This document shows, piece after piece, positions 1-10,525 of a stretch of 25,692 nucleotides of DNA (the stretch's first letter is position 1; each line of letters begins with the position of its first letter). The DNA is taken from NCBI GenBank assembly GCA_002423025.1, contig DIUN01000017.1, positions 1 through 25,692 on the forward strand, read 5' to 3'. The DNA comes from Sphingomonadales bacterium UBA6157 (GTDB taxonomy: Bacteria; Pseudomonadota; Alphaproteobacteria; Sphingomonadales; Sphingomonadaceae). The position numbers were made by a program, and so were the translations under genes. The notes under the pieces are model-generated. The model did not search any database. It worked only from the letters and a program-made list of their open reading frames with translations, and was not told the origin of the DNA.

Positions 1-1039
1 CCAGTTTTTCACCCTTGCGGATGATCTTGCCGCCGAGTTCGGCGTCTTCCAGCGCGGTGCGCCGCATGCTCATTACCGGGGTCTGCCAACGGATGATCTC
101 GGGAATCAGGGATTCGACCAGCCCGGGATTGGCGCACAGTTTGCGATACTGTTCCGGGTAGGTGTTGAGCGCCAGCAGACCGCCCGTCATCGAGTTGCGG
201 GTGGTGTCGTTGCCGCCCACGATCAGCAGCACGAGGTTGCCCATGAACTCCATCGGCGGCATGTCACGCGTTGCCGGGTTGTGCGCCAGCATCGAGATCA
301 GATCACCCTTGGGCTCGGGGTCGTTCACCCGCTCGTTCCAGAGCACCATGAACTCCTGCAGCATGCCGAGCAGGATGGCCTGGCGCTCTTCCTTGCTGGG
401 ATTGCCGGCGACTTCAGGGTCCGAGGTGACGATGTCCGACCAATAGGTCAGCTTGCGGCGATGCTCCTGCGGAAATTCGAACAGCGTGGCGAGCATGCGG
501 CTGGTCAATTCGATCGAAACGCGATCGACCCAATCAAAGGCCACACCGCGCGGCAGGCCATCGAGCACTTCCTCGGTGCGGCTGCGGATCAGGCTCTCGA
601 AGGCAGCGAGGTTGGCACCCGAGACGATCGGGTTGACGGCCTTGCGCTGCACATCATGCTTGGGCGGGTCCATCGCGATGAACATCGGCATGATGAAATC
701 GGCATCCATGTCGAACAGCGTGATGCCGCCGAGGTGCGCATCCGAGGAGTAGACATGGTGGTTAGTGTCCACCGCCATGATGTCCGCCCAGCGCGTCACG
801 GACCAATAGCCCCGGTGGCGCTCGACATTGACGTTGGTGAAATGCACCGGCGCCTCATCACGAAGCCGCTTGAAGAACGGCCAGTGCGCATCATTCTCCC
901 ACCACAGCGGATCGGAGATATCGACTTCGTCCAGCGGCGCCTTGGCAAGATAGGCCATCAGCGTATCGCGGTTCATGTCCGGAAGGTCAGGGCGCTGGCG
1001 CGGCGGAAACATCGGAGGGTTGGGCTGCGTTGCCATCAT
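1..1039 (-). CDS. Cytochrome P450, CYP153-type alkane hydroxylase (partial)
   Basis: Reverse-strand frame open from the start at 1039 to the window edge, giving 346 codons of a protein usually near 420 residues. The I-helix motif GGNDTT lies at about residues 275-280 and the K-helix ExxR (EIIR) at 314-317. The heme-binding Cys loop lies beyond the edge. Segments such as FIMPMFIAMDPPKHDVQR (about 115-132) and NLVLLIVGGNDTTRNSM are typical of CYP153, soluble P450s that hydroxylate the terminal carbon of medium-chain alkanes and fatty acids using ferredoxin and ferredoxin reductase. Neither redox partner is visible here; in this family they are often encoded nearby. Two adjacent ATGs (1039 and 1036) are possible; GGGAGA upstream sits better for 1036. 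The gene diverges from glsA. The P450 family is certain; CYP153 is very likely from recalled motifs. Confidence 0.95.
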   Translation of the reverse strand, partial: MMATQPNPPMFPPRQRPDLPDMNRDTLMAYLAKAPLDEVDISDPLWWENDAHWPFFKRLRDEAPVHFTNVNVERHRGYWSVTRWADIMAVDTNHHVYSSDAHLGGITLFDMDADFIMPMFIAMDPPKHDVQRKAVNPIVSGANLAAFESLIRSRTEEVLDGLPRGVAFDWVDRVSIELTSRMLATLFEFPQEHRRKLTYWSDIVTSDPEVAGNPSKEERQAILLGMLQEFMVLWNERVNDPEPKGDLISMLAHNPATRDMPPMEFMGNLVLLIVGGNDTTRNSMTGGLLALNTYPEQYRKLCANPGLVESLIPEIIRWQTPVMSMRRTALEDAELGGKIIRKGEKL

Positions 1040-1192
1040 GCGTCTCCCAAGGCGGCCGGCGGCGCCGGCTCATCAAATTGCAAGCACGTTGTTACACTAC
1101 GCGACATTCAAGTGCCACTCATTTTTGTAGCAAGGCTGGCGCTCGTCCCTCACTTTTGTGATGGTATTTCCAGCTTGGGGGGAAAACGAAAA
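1040..1192. promoter_or_regulatory. Divergent intergenic region, P450 / glsA
   Basis: These 153 bases separate two divergent genes and must hold both promoters. A GC palindrome, GCCGGC-GGC-GCCGGC, lies close to the P450 start, and the middle is relatively AT-rich. No convincing -35/-10 pair could be chosen for either gene. A purine stretch ending GGGGGGAAAACGAAAA runs directly into the glsA ATG and supplies a weak ribosome binding site. Confidence 0.4.
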
Positions 1193-2128
1193 ATGGCCGA
1201 TCTGGCAGCACTTGTCACAGCCATCACGGCGCGCATGCAGGCCATGCCGGAGCGCGGCAGGGTGGCGGACTATATCCCCGAACTCGCCAAGGTCAGCCCG
1301 GCGCATTTCGGCATGACGGTCATCACCGCCGATGGCGCGGAATACAGCGCCGGCGATGCCGATGTCGCCTTCTCCATCCAGTCCGTCAGCAAGCTGTTCG
1401 CTCTGGTGGAGGCGCTTTCGGCGCATGGCAACCGCGTCTGGGAGCGGGTGGGCCGCGAGCCCTCCGGCTCGGCGTTCAACAGCATCATCCAGCTCGAGGC
1501 CGAGCAGGGCCGCCCGCGCAACCCGTTCATCAACGCCGGCGCCATCGCCGTGACAGACCTGATTGCCGAGGGCCATGACCCCCGCGAGGGCATCGGCGCC
1601 ATCCTGCGCCTCATCCGCGCGCTGGCGGAGGATGACAGCATTTCGGTGGATGGCTCGGTCGCCTATTCCGAAACCGCCACCGGCTTCCGCAATGCCGCGC
1701 TGGCCAACTACATGCGCTCGTTCGGCACCATCTCCGGCCCGGTCACCTCGACTCTGCAGGTCTATTTCCACCAATGCGCCATCGCCATGAGCTGCCGGCA
1801 GCTGGCCCGCGCCGGCCGCTTCCTGATGCGCGGCGGCCTGTGCCCCGCCACCGGCCGCGCCATCGTCTCTCCCGAGCGGGCGCGCCGCATCAACGCGCTC
1901 ATGCTCACCTGCGGCCATTATGACGCCAGTGGCGAGTTCGCCTTCCAGGTCGGCCTGCCCGCCAAGTCTGGCGTCGGCGGCGGCATCCTCGCGATCGCGC
2001 CGGGCCGCGCCAGCATCGCCGTTTGGTCGCCCGGCCTCTCCCCGCAAGGCAACAGCCTGCTCGGCACCCAGGCGCTGGAGGAGCTGGCGCAGGCAATGGG
2101 CTGGAGCGTCTTCAACCCGGATGTGTGA
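1193..2128 (+). CDS. glsA: Glutaminase
   Basis: 311 residues, the usual size for bacterial glutaminase A, which hydrolyses L-glutamine to L-glutamate and ammonia in the cytosol. The fold is that of serine-dependent beta-lactamase-like enzymes. The nucleophile motif SVSK (SxxK) is at residues 64-67, NPFINAGAI at 110-118, and the glycine-rich KSGVGGG at 258-264. EPSGSAFNS (89-97) is also typical of the family. The frame stays open far upstream (to 281), but that part is antisense to the P450 gene and has no family similarity. The ATG at 1193 gives the normal N-terminus and follows a purine-rich stretch. It stands alone on its strand, divergent from the P450 gene, and may supply glutamate or ammonium or help in acid tolerance as in other bacteria (inference). 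Confidence 0.96.
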   Translation: MADLAALVTAITARMQAMPERGRVADYIPELAKVSPAHFGMTVITADGAEYSAGDADVAFSIQSVSKLFALVEALSAHGNRVWERVGREPSGSAFNSIIQLEAEQGRPRNPFINAGAIAVTDLIAEGHDPREGIGAILRLIRALAEDDSISVDGSVAYSETATGFRNAALANYMRSFGTISGPVTSTLQVYFHQCAIAMSCRQLARAGRFLMRGGLCPATGRAIVSPERARRINALMLTCGHYDASGEFAFQVGLPAKSGVGGGILAIAPGRASIAVWSPGLSPQGNSLLGTQALEELAQAMGWSVFNPDV

Positions 2129-2326
2129 TGAACAAGCCTTAACAAAATTATTAACAAATTATGGACTCGATCAAGGGCGGAGCGCATGGTTCCGCTGCTG
2201 CAAGACCCGTTGAGTGGTGTTGACGAAGCGAATACTGCCTGCGCCTGAAAATCGGGTACCAGCGAGTAACGCGTTCAAATAACAACGTTTTTTGAACAAT
2301 CAACGCTCTTGGGGAGTGCAGTCACC
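2129..2326 (+). promoter_or_regulatory. AT-rich upstream region with direct and inverted repeats
   Basis: The 198 bases before the secreted-protein gene contain an AT-rich patch unusual for this GC-rich window. TTAACAAA occurs at 2139-2146 and 2151-2158, a direct repeat with 12-base period. A perfect 7-base inverted repeat, GTTCAAA at 2273-2279 and TTTGAAC at 2291-2297, has a centre containing AACGTT and ends 30 bases before the start codon. This resembles an operator or promoter-proximal regulator site. No regulator is assigned. Confidence 0.4.
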
Positions 2327-2779
2327 ATGCAGAACCGTTTTCACGCAATCATCGCGCTTGTCGCGATGGCCAGCAGCAGTGCCGTTGCTGCGCAAAATTT
2401 CACCTTCAATTCCACATCGTCTCCACCCAGCATGGTGGTGGGCGGGGTTGCGCCTGATGGCAAGCCGTTTGGCGCACAGGCCTTTTCCGGAACTTCGGAG
2501 GGCATGTCCGAAGGCAAGGCGCTGAAGAACAGCTATAAATGCGTCACCATGAGCCAGCCGGCCAATGCCCAGGTCTTCAACGTCCATATGATGTGCGATG
2601 TTGCGGCGCCCGATGGCACCTACACCTCGGCCTGGGGCTGCTCTGTCCTCGGCCCCACGGAGCTTTCCTGCGTCGGCCGCTTGCTCGGGCAGACGGGTGC
2701 CTATGCCAAGCGCATCGGCTCGATCCTCAGCAACAGCAAGGGCAACACGGCGACAGGCACCGGCCAATGGATCAAATGA
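2327..2779 (+). CDS. Small secreted protein of unknown function
   Basis: 150 residues. The first 22 or so (MQNRFHAIIALVAMASSSAVAA) form a Sec signal peptide with a short basic start, a hydrophobic core and an AxA-type end, so the product is probably periplasmic or secreted. The mature part is rich in Gly, Ser and Thr and has four Cys (in KCV, MCD, GCS and SCV contexts), enough for two disulfides. It ends with GTGQWIK. No catalytic motif was recognised and no function is proposed. The ATG at 2327 was chosen over a TTG at 2309 because GGGGAG at 2311-2316 lies 10 bases upstream and because the signal peptide begins there. It is flanked by its own promoter-like region and a terminator-like hairpin, so it is probably transcribed alone. 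Confidence 0.8.
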   Translation: MQNRFHAIIALVAMASSSAVAAQNFTFNSTSSPPSMVVGGVAPDGKPFGAQAFSGTSEGMSEGKALKNSYKCVTMSQPANAQVFNVHMMCDVAAPDGTYTSAWGCSVLGPTELSCVGRLLGQTGAYAKRIGSILSNSKGNTATGTGQWIK

Positions 2780-2794
2780 CCTGAAACCGCCCGC

Positions 2795-2824
2795 GCAGGG
2801 CCGGCCCGCAACGGCTGGCCCTGC
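2795..2824. terminator. Convergent hairpin between secreted protein and Stealth gene
   Basis: GCAGGGCCGGCC (2795-2806) pairs with GGCTGGCCCTGC (2813-2824), a 12-bp stem with one G-U pair and a 6-base loop. It sits between two convergent genes, 15 bases after one stop and 10 after the other. No clear T-run follows on either strand, so it may work as a weak terminator or as a 3'-end stabiliser. Confidence 0.5.
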
Positions 2825-2833
2825 GGCACGGCT

Positions 2834-3817
2834 TCAGGCCGCCCGGCGTTCCCCGCCGATCGCGCGCTCGATCCAGTCCCGCACGTCCGGCAGCACCGCT
2901 TCCACCTGCGGCAAATCGTTGACGCAGAGGAACTTGATCTCGGGCCGCAGCGCGCCGCGCAGGTAATCCCGCACAGCGCCAAGCGCATAATCCTCCACCG
3001 CGCCGGTGCGGACATGCAGATGGTCCGCCCCATCCCGCAGTTCGCAGGCCCCGGCCCTGATGCAGGCATGGTTGTGCAGCCCTTGCGGCAGAAACTGCCC
3101 GACATCCCGGAACCGATGCGCCATGTTGGCCTCGAACGCCCCGCGATGCTCGGCAAACAGCCGTGCGAACACCGAGCGCCGCATCGGGTGCACCACATGC
3201 GCCGCCGCGAACAGATGCCCGGCGCCAAAGCCCATCAGCGCTGCCGCATTGATCTGGGTGAAATCATTGAGCAGTTCAGGCGCATTGCGCTGTGCCACAT
3301 CGCCAGCCAGCGCGCTCAGGTCCGCCCACTTGCCGCGCAGCACCGGCACATCGCCGCAGAACACATCCTCCGGCCGCAACGGCGCTGTCAGGAACACATC
3401 GTCATTGAAATAGAGGAACCGCTCGGCCAGGCCGGGGATGCGCCACAGCATCGTCTCGATCGCCAGCGAATTGAACGTCGGCAGCATCGCCTCATGCCCC
3501 GCGAACAGCACGCGATGGTCAACGATGGTGATCTTGGCCCGCAGCGCTGCCGGCACCCATGAGAGGTCCGGCCGCTGCGCATCCGTCACGATCCAGATCC
3601 GCCCGATCCACGGCGCATTGTTGGCGATGGAACGCAGGCAATAGCCCAGCTCGTCACTGCACGCCCAGCGGTGCAGATTGATGCCATTGGCATTGGCCGG
3701 AGCATCGCCCTGCGCCAGCCAGCTCTCGCGCTTGCGCTTGTGGGCAGGGTCCGCGCCATCCACCCAGGTGATGACAGCGTCGATCCGGCGCATCGCCGGC
3801 AACAGGTCGTGATGCAT
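2834..3817 (-). CDS. Stealth-family sugar-phosphate transferase
   Basis: 327 residues with the conserved regions of the Stealth family, which transfers hexose-1-phosphate from nucleotide sugars when building capsule or cell-wall phosphoglycans. CR1 is IDAVITWVDGADP at residues 12-24. CR2 covers about 49-84 (HRWACSDELGYCLRSI, IWIVTDAQRP) and is followed by HEAMLPTFNS at 108-117. The acidic motif FNDD is at 137-140 within FLYFNDDVFL. A His-rich stretch (LPQGLHNHACI) follows near 246-256, where CR4-type residues are expected. No signal peptide is seen; the product is cytosolic or peripheral. The ATG at 3817 has no clear ribosome binding site and the ATG at 3793 (residue 9) is an alternative. No other capsule genes are near, so it is an orphan here. 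Family assignment is firm; the sugar is unknown. Confidence 0.88.
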   Translation of the reverse strand: MHHDLLPAMRRIDAVITWVDGADPAHKRKRESWLAQGDAPANANGINLHRWACSDELGYCLRSIANNAPWIGRIWIVTDAQRPDLSWVPAALRAKITIVDHRVLFAGHEAMLPTFNSLAIETMLWRIPGLAERFLYFNDDVFLTAPLRPEDVFCGDVPVLRGKWADLSALAGDVAQRNAPELLNDFTQINAAALMGFGAGHLFAAAHVVHPMRRSVFARLFAEHRGAFEANMAHRFRDVGQFLPQGLHNHACIRAGACELRDGADHLHVRTGAVEDYALGAVRDYLRGALRPEIKFLCVNDLPQVEAVLPDVRDWIERAIGGERRAA

Positions 3818-3935
3818 TCTGCGGGTTAGTGCTCTTCAGGATAGCCGCGGCAGCCAAGGCCGGGGCTGGCGTTCCGTCATGCCGGCCTGTCGCAAGGCCT
3901 TGGTCCGGAAAGGGAGCGCGCTGTTAGGCACATCC

Positions 3936-3960
3936 GGCGGAAAGGTCCAGCCTTCCCGCC
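3936..3960 (-). terminator. Hairpin downstream of the metzincin-like gene
   Basis: On the minus strand GGCGGGAAGG pairs with CCTTTCCGCC across a 5-base loop, a 10-bp stem with one G-U pair, 40 bases after the stop of the gene ending at 4000. It lacks a T-run. It is a possible terminator or processing site separating this gene from the Stealth gene downstream. Confidence 0.4.
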
Positions 3961-3999
3961 GCCCGGCAGTGTCGCATACCCTGCCGGGGCAACGGCATC

Positions 4000-4887
4000 C
4001 TAGTGGTCGTCATGCCCCGGCCTGTGGCTCTCGCGCACCCAGAACACATGGGTAAGGACGCGCCGCCCCTGCCCGAGGTTGCGCTCGAAAAGGTGCCCGC
4101 GCCCGTCGCTGGTATAGCCGATCGCCCGGCCCCATTCCCCCGGCACCAGGCCACCATCGGCATCGCCAGCCTTGCCGGGCAACGTTGTGCCGCTCGCCGC
4201 GCCGGTGGCGGTGTGCCCGCTGTAGATGATGCCCAGCTGGTCATAATCATGCTGGTTCGGGTGCTCCTGCCCGGTCGGGTCGTTGCTGTAGTCCATGCAG
4301 GTGCGGCGGCCCTTGCTGTCCAGCGTATCGGCGTTGGTCTGGTTCTCGTCGGTATGGCCAAGGCCGAGCGTGTGGCCGATCTCCTGGCACATCACCAGCG
4401 CCCGCCACACCGGCTTGTTGTAGGTGGCGGTGCTGAAATAGGTGTCGTTCAGCTTCACCACGCCTTGCGTGATATGGTCGCCGCTCAGCCAGATCTGCGC
4501 GATGCCGAGCCAGCCGTTGTTGCCATATTTGGAATTGCAGACTTCCACGCGCCCCGCCGTCGCGCCGCAGCGCTTGGCGTTGGAACGGCCAACGGTGACC
4601 GCAGTGTTGACCGGGTTGCTGGTGGCGCTGCCATCATCGCCCCACACATCGAGGGACCAGTCCCCGGCCTTGGTCTGGCCGTTCTGCACGTAGCTGCTCG
4701 CTCCGGCGATGATCAGCGCGCCATCCCAGATGCTGGTGACATTGTCCCCCAGATCGAGTGTGAAGCCGATCGGCCGGTCCCAATGATAGGTGCCCCAGGC
4801 ATGGTTCGCCCCCGTCGGCTGCGCGGCGAACGCCATGGCCATCGCCGCGATTCCAAGCCAGCGCCGTTTGCCACCGATGATCTTCAT
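4000..4887 (-). CDS. Secreted metzincin-like protein with QExxHxxGxxH site
   Basis: 295 residues. An N-terminal signal peptide (about 1-28: basic MKIIGGKRRW, then hydrophobic LGIAAMAMAFAA) predicts export. The metal-site segment is QEIGHTLGLGH at residues 168-178: Glu169, His172 and His178 fit the metzincin HExxHxxGxxH pattern, but the first His is Gln168. A Met-turn-like CMDY follows at 197-200, supporting a metzincin fold. Cys residues at 107, 117, 167 and 197 may form disulfides. I recall similar CQExGHTxGLxH proteins among bacterial hypotheticals, so the Gln may be a lineage trait rather than a mutation. The ATG at 4887 was preferred to that at 4905 because AGGGGG lies 7 bases upstream and the signal peptide then has normal length. 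Whether it is an active protease or a pseudoprotease cannot be told from sequence. Confidence 0.78.
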   Translation of the reverse strand: MKIIGGKRRWLGIAAMAMAFAAQPTGANHAWGTYHWDRPIGFTLDLGDNVTSIWDGALIIAGASSYVQNGQTKAGDWSLDVWGDDGSATSNPVNTAVTVGRSNAKRCGATAGRVEVCNSKYGNNGWLGIAQIWLSGDHITQGVVKLNDTYFSTATYNKPVWRALVMCQEIGHTLGLGHTDENQTNADTLDSKGRRTCMDYSNDPTGQEHPNQHDYDQLGIIYSGHTATGAASGTTLPGKAGDADGGLVPGEWGRAIGYTSDGRGHLFERNLGQGRRVLTHVFWVRESHRPGHDDH

Positions 4888-5015
4888 ATGCCGCCCCCTG
4901 ATCATGCCCCCGGCAGACCCACCCGCCAGTTTGCATATTTTACGATTTACTGGGGGTTTTGTATACGCCGAAGCCGTAAACAGATGGCAAACGCCGCAGC
5001 GCTTGCGGCAGCGGC

Positions 5016-8519
<3,504 letters not shown>

Positions 8520-8547
8520 GGTTGCATGATGGCCCCAATGGCCGCGC

Positions 8548-8568
8548 TTGCCCACCCGGCGCGGGCAA
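8548..8568 (-). promoter_or_regulatory. Hairpin in the lolD-dnaE gap
   Basis: TTGCCC (8548-8553) and GGGCAA (8563-8568) form a 6-bp inverted repeat around a GC-rich loop in the dnaE leader, 30-50 bases before its ATG. It covers the alternative GTG at 8553-8555. It could be a weak attenuator or processing site between lolD and dnaE. Confidence 0.3.
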
Positions 8569-8592
8569 AATTGCTGGGGATAAGCGGCCGGC

Positions 8593-9273
8593 CTAGACTG
8601 CGGCCAGCCTGCCCTCGTGCAGCGTCACCACCCGGTCCATCTGCCGGGCCAGCGCGATGTTGTGCGTCGCCACCAGCGCGGCGCTGCCCTGCCCGCGCAC
8701 CAGCGCCAGGAACTCGGCGAGCACCTTGGCGGCGGTCGCTTCATCCAGGTTGCCGGTCGGCTCATCGGCCAGCACCAGCACCGGCTTGTTGGCCAGCGCC
8801 CTGGCCACCGCCACGCGCTGCTGCTCGCCGCCGGAAAGCTGCGAGGGCCGATGCGTCAGCCGCGCCCCCAGCCCGAGCGCGGTGAGCAGTTCGTCCGCCC
8901 GCGCCGCTGCATCCTTCTCCGCCCGCCCGGCCACCAGCCCGGCCAGCAGCACATTCTCGCGCGCGCTGAAATCCGGCAGCAGGTGGTGGAACTGGTAGAC
9001 AAAGCCCAGCCTGTCCCGCCGCACGCGCGTCCGCCCGGCGCTGTCCAGCGCTTCCACCCGCTCGCCGGCAATGCTGATGCGGCCCTTGAAGCCGCCTTCC
9101 AGCAGGCCAACCGCTTGCAACAGAGTCGATTTCCCCGAGCCTGACGGCCCGAGGAGCGCCACGATCTCGCCGGGGTTCACCACCAGGTCCACCCCGCGCA
9201 GCACCTCGATGGTGTCTCCGCCCTGGGTGAAGCTGCGGCGCAGGTCCTCCACTTTCAGGATAGGCTCACTCAT
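8593..9273 (-). CDS. lolD: Lipoprotein-releasing ABC transporter ATPase LolD
   Basis: 226 residues, the normal size for LolD, the cytosolic ATPase that powers release of outer-membrane lipoproteins from the inner membrane to LolA. Walker A is GPSGSGKST at residues 42-50, the Q-loop is in FVYQFHHLLPDFSARENV, the ABC signature LSGGEQQR is at 146-153, and Walker B VLVLADE at 165-171 is followed by PTGNLD. The FHHLLP segment is characteristic of LolD rather than other MacB-like ATPases. The ATG at 9273 lies inside the end of lolC (8-base overlap), so the two are translationally coupled. Confidence 0.95.
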   Translation of the reverse strand: MSEPILKVEDLRRSFTQGGDTIEVLRGVDLVVNPGEIVALLGPSGSGKSTLLQAVGLLEGGFKGRISIAGERVEALDSAGRTRVRRDRLGFVYQFHHLLPDFSARENVLLAGLVAGRAEKDAAARADELLTALGLGARLTHRPSQLSGGEQQRVAVARALANKPVLVLADEPTGNLDEATAAKVLAEFLALVRGQGSAALVATHNIALARQMDRVVTLHEGRLAAV

Positions 9274-10525
9274 AGCGCAGCACCTGCACAGGGTCCGTGC
9301 TCGCCGCCTTCCACGCCGGGTAGAGCGTGGAGAGGAAGCTCAGCAGCAGCGCCAGCGCCACGATGCCCACCACTTCCAGCGGATCGGTCTTGCTCGGCAG
9401 CTCGGTCAGGTAGCGCACCGAAGGGTCCCACAGGTTGGTGCCGGTCAGGCTGCCCACGGTCTTCACGATGCCGGCGCGGAAGTGCAGCAGCGAGAAGCCG
9501 AGCACGCAGCCCAGCGCAATGCCCAGCCCGCCGATGAGCGTGCCCACGGTCATGAACACCCGCATCAGCGCCGCCCGGCTGGCGCCCATGGTGCGCAGGA
9601 TCGCGATGTCACGCGTCTTGGCCCGCACCAGCATGATCAGCGAGGAGAGGATGTTGAACACCGCCACCAGGATGATGATCGAGAGCACCCAGAACATCAC
9701 CGTGCGCTCCACCACCAGCGCCGAGAACAGCGCGGCATTGAGCGATTTCCAGTCCGCCACCACGGCCTGGCTGGCGATTTGCGGCACGATCGGCGCCATG
9801 ATCTCGCCAACCCTGTCGGGATTGTCCGTCACCACCTCGATCATGCCCACGGCATCATCGAGCCGCAGCAGCGTCTGGGCATCCGGCATCGGCATCACCA
9901 CCAGCGCCTTGTCATATTCAAAGATGCCGATCTCGAACACGGCGCCGATGCGGTAGGCCACGATGCGCGGCACAGTGCCAAACGGCGTCGATTCCCCCGC
10001 CGGGTTGATCAGCGAAATCTCGTCCCCCACCCGCGCACCCAGCGCCTCGGCGAGCCGCGCGCCAATGGCCACGGTGTTCTGCGTGCCGTCCGGCCCCGGC
10101 CGCAGCGAGTCCAGCGTGCCGGCGCGCACATTGTCGGCAATCACCGCCGTGCCCTTGATGTCCGCCATGGTCATGCCGCGCACCAGCACGGCCTCCACGC
10201 GCCCGGCAAAGCTGCCCATCAGCGGCTGCTCGATCAGCGGCGTGGCGGAGACCACGCCCGGCAGCTTGCGGACCTGCGCCGCCATCGGCTCCCAGGCCTC
10301 GATGCGCCCGCCATAGCCCTGGATCACGGCATGGCCGGAAAGCCCGAGAATCTTGTCGAACAGCTCGGCCCGGAAGCCGTTCATCACGCTCATCACCGCA
10401 ATCAGCGCCGCCACGCCCAGCGCCACTGCCACCAGCGAAATCGAGGCGACAAGGAAGATGAACCCCTCGCCCCGCCCCGGCAGCAGGTAGCGCGCCGCGA
10501 TCATGCGCTCATAGCGGGTGATCAC
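9266..10525 (-). CDS. lolC: Lipoprotein-releasing ABC transporter permease LolC/E
   Basis: 419 residues. The N-terminus YERMIAARYLLPGRGEGF followed by a transmembrane helix and VMSVMNGFR is typical of LolC/LolE permeases. A periplasmic MacB-like domain follows at about residues 50-270, then three C-terminal membrane segments (near 280-300, 330-360 and 380-405). The start was placed at GTG 10525, which overlaps the proS stop in a GTGA arrangement and gives the family's normal N-terminus; the ATG at 10504 is an alternative. The cluster has a single permease gene, as in many alphaproteobacteria, so the transporter probably holds two copies of this one subunit (LolF-like) instead of LolC plus LolE. 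Confidence 0.93.
   Translation of the reverse strand: MITRYERMIAARYLLPGRGEGFIFLVASISLVAVALGVAALIAVMSVMNGFRAELFDKILGLSGHAVIQGYGGRIEAWEPMAAQVRKLPGVVSATPLIEQPLMGSFAGRVEAVLVRGMTMADIKGTAVIADNVRAGTLDSLRPGPDGTQNTVAIGARLAEALGARVGDEISLINPAGESTPFGTVPRIVAYRIGAVFEIGIFEYDKALVVMPMPDAQTLLRLDDAVGMIEVVTDNPDRVGEIMAPIVPQIASQAVVADWKSLNAALFSALVVERTVMFWVLSIIILVAVFNILSSLIMLVRAKTRDIAILRTMGASRAALMRVFMTVGTLIGGLGIALGCVLGFSLLHFRAGIVKTVGSLTGTNLWDPSVRYLTELPSKTDPLEVVGIVALALLLSFLSTLYPAWKAASTDPVQVLRYE

Noticed and set aside
281..1192. Long upstream extension of the glsA reading frame
   Set aside because: It is antisense to the well-supported P450 gene, has no glutaminase similarity, and the ATG at 1193 gives a normal-length enzyme.
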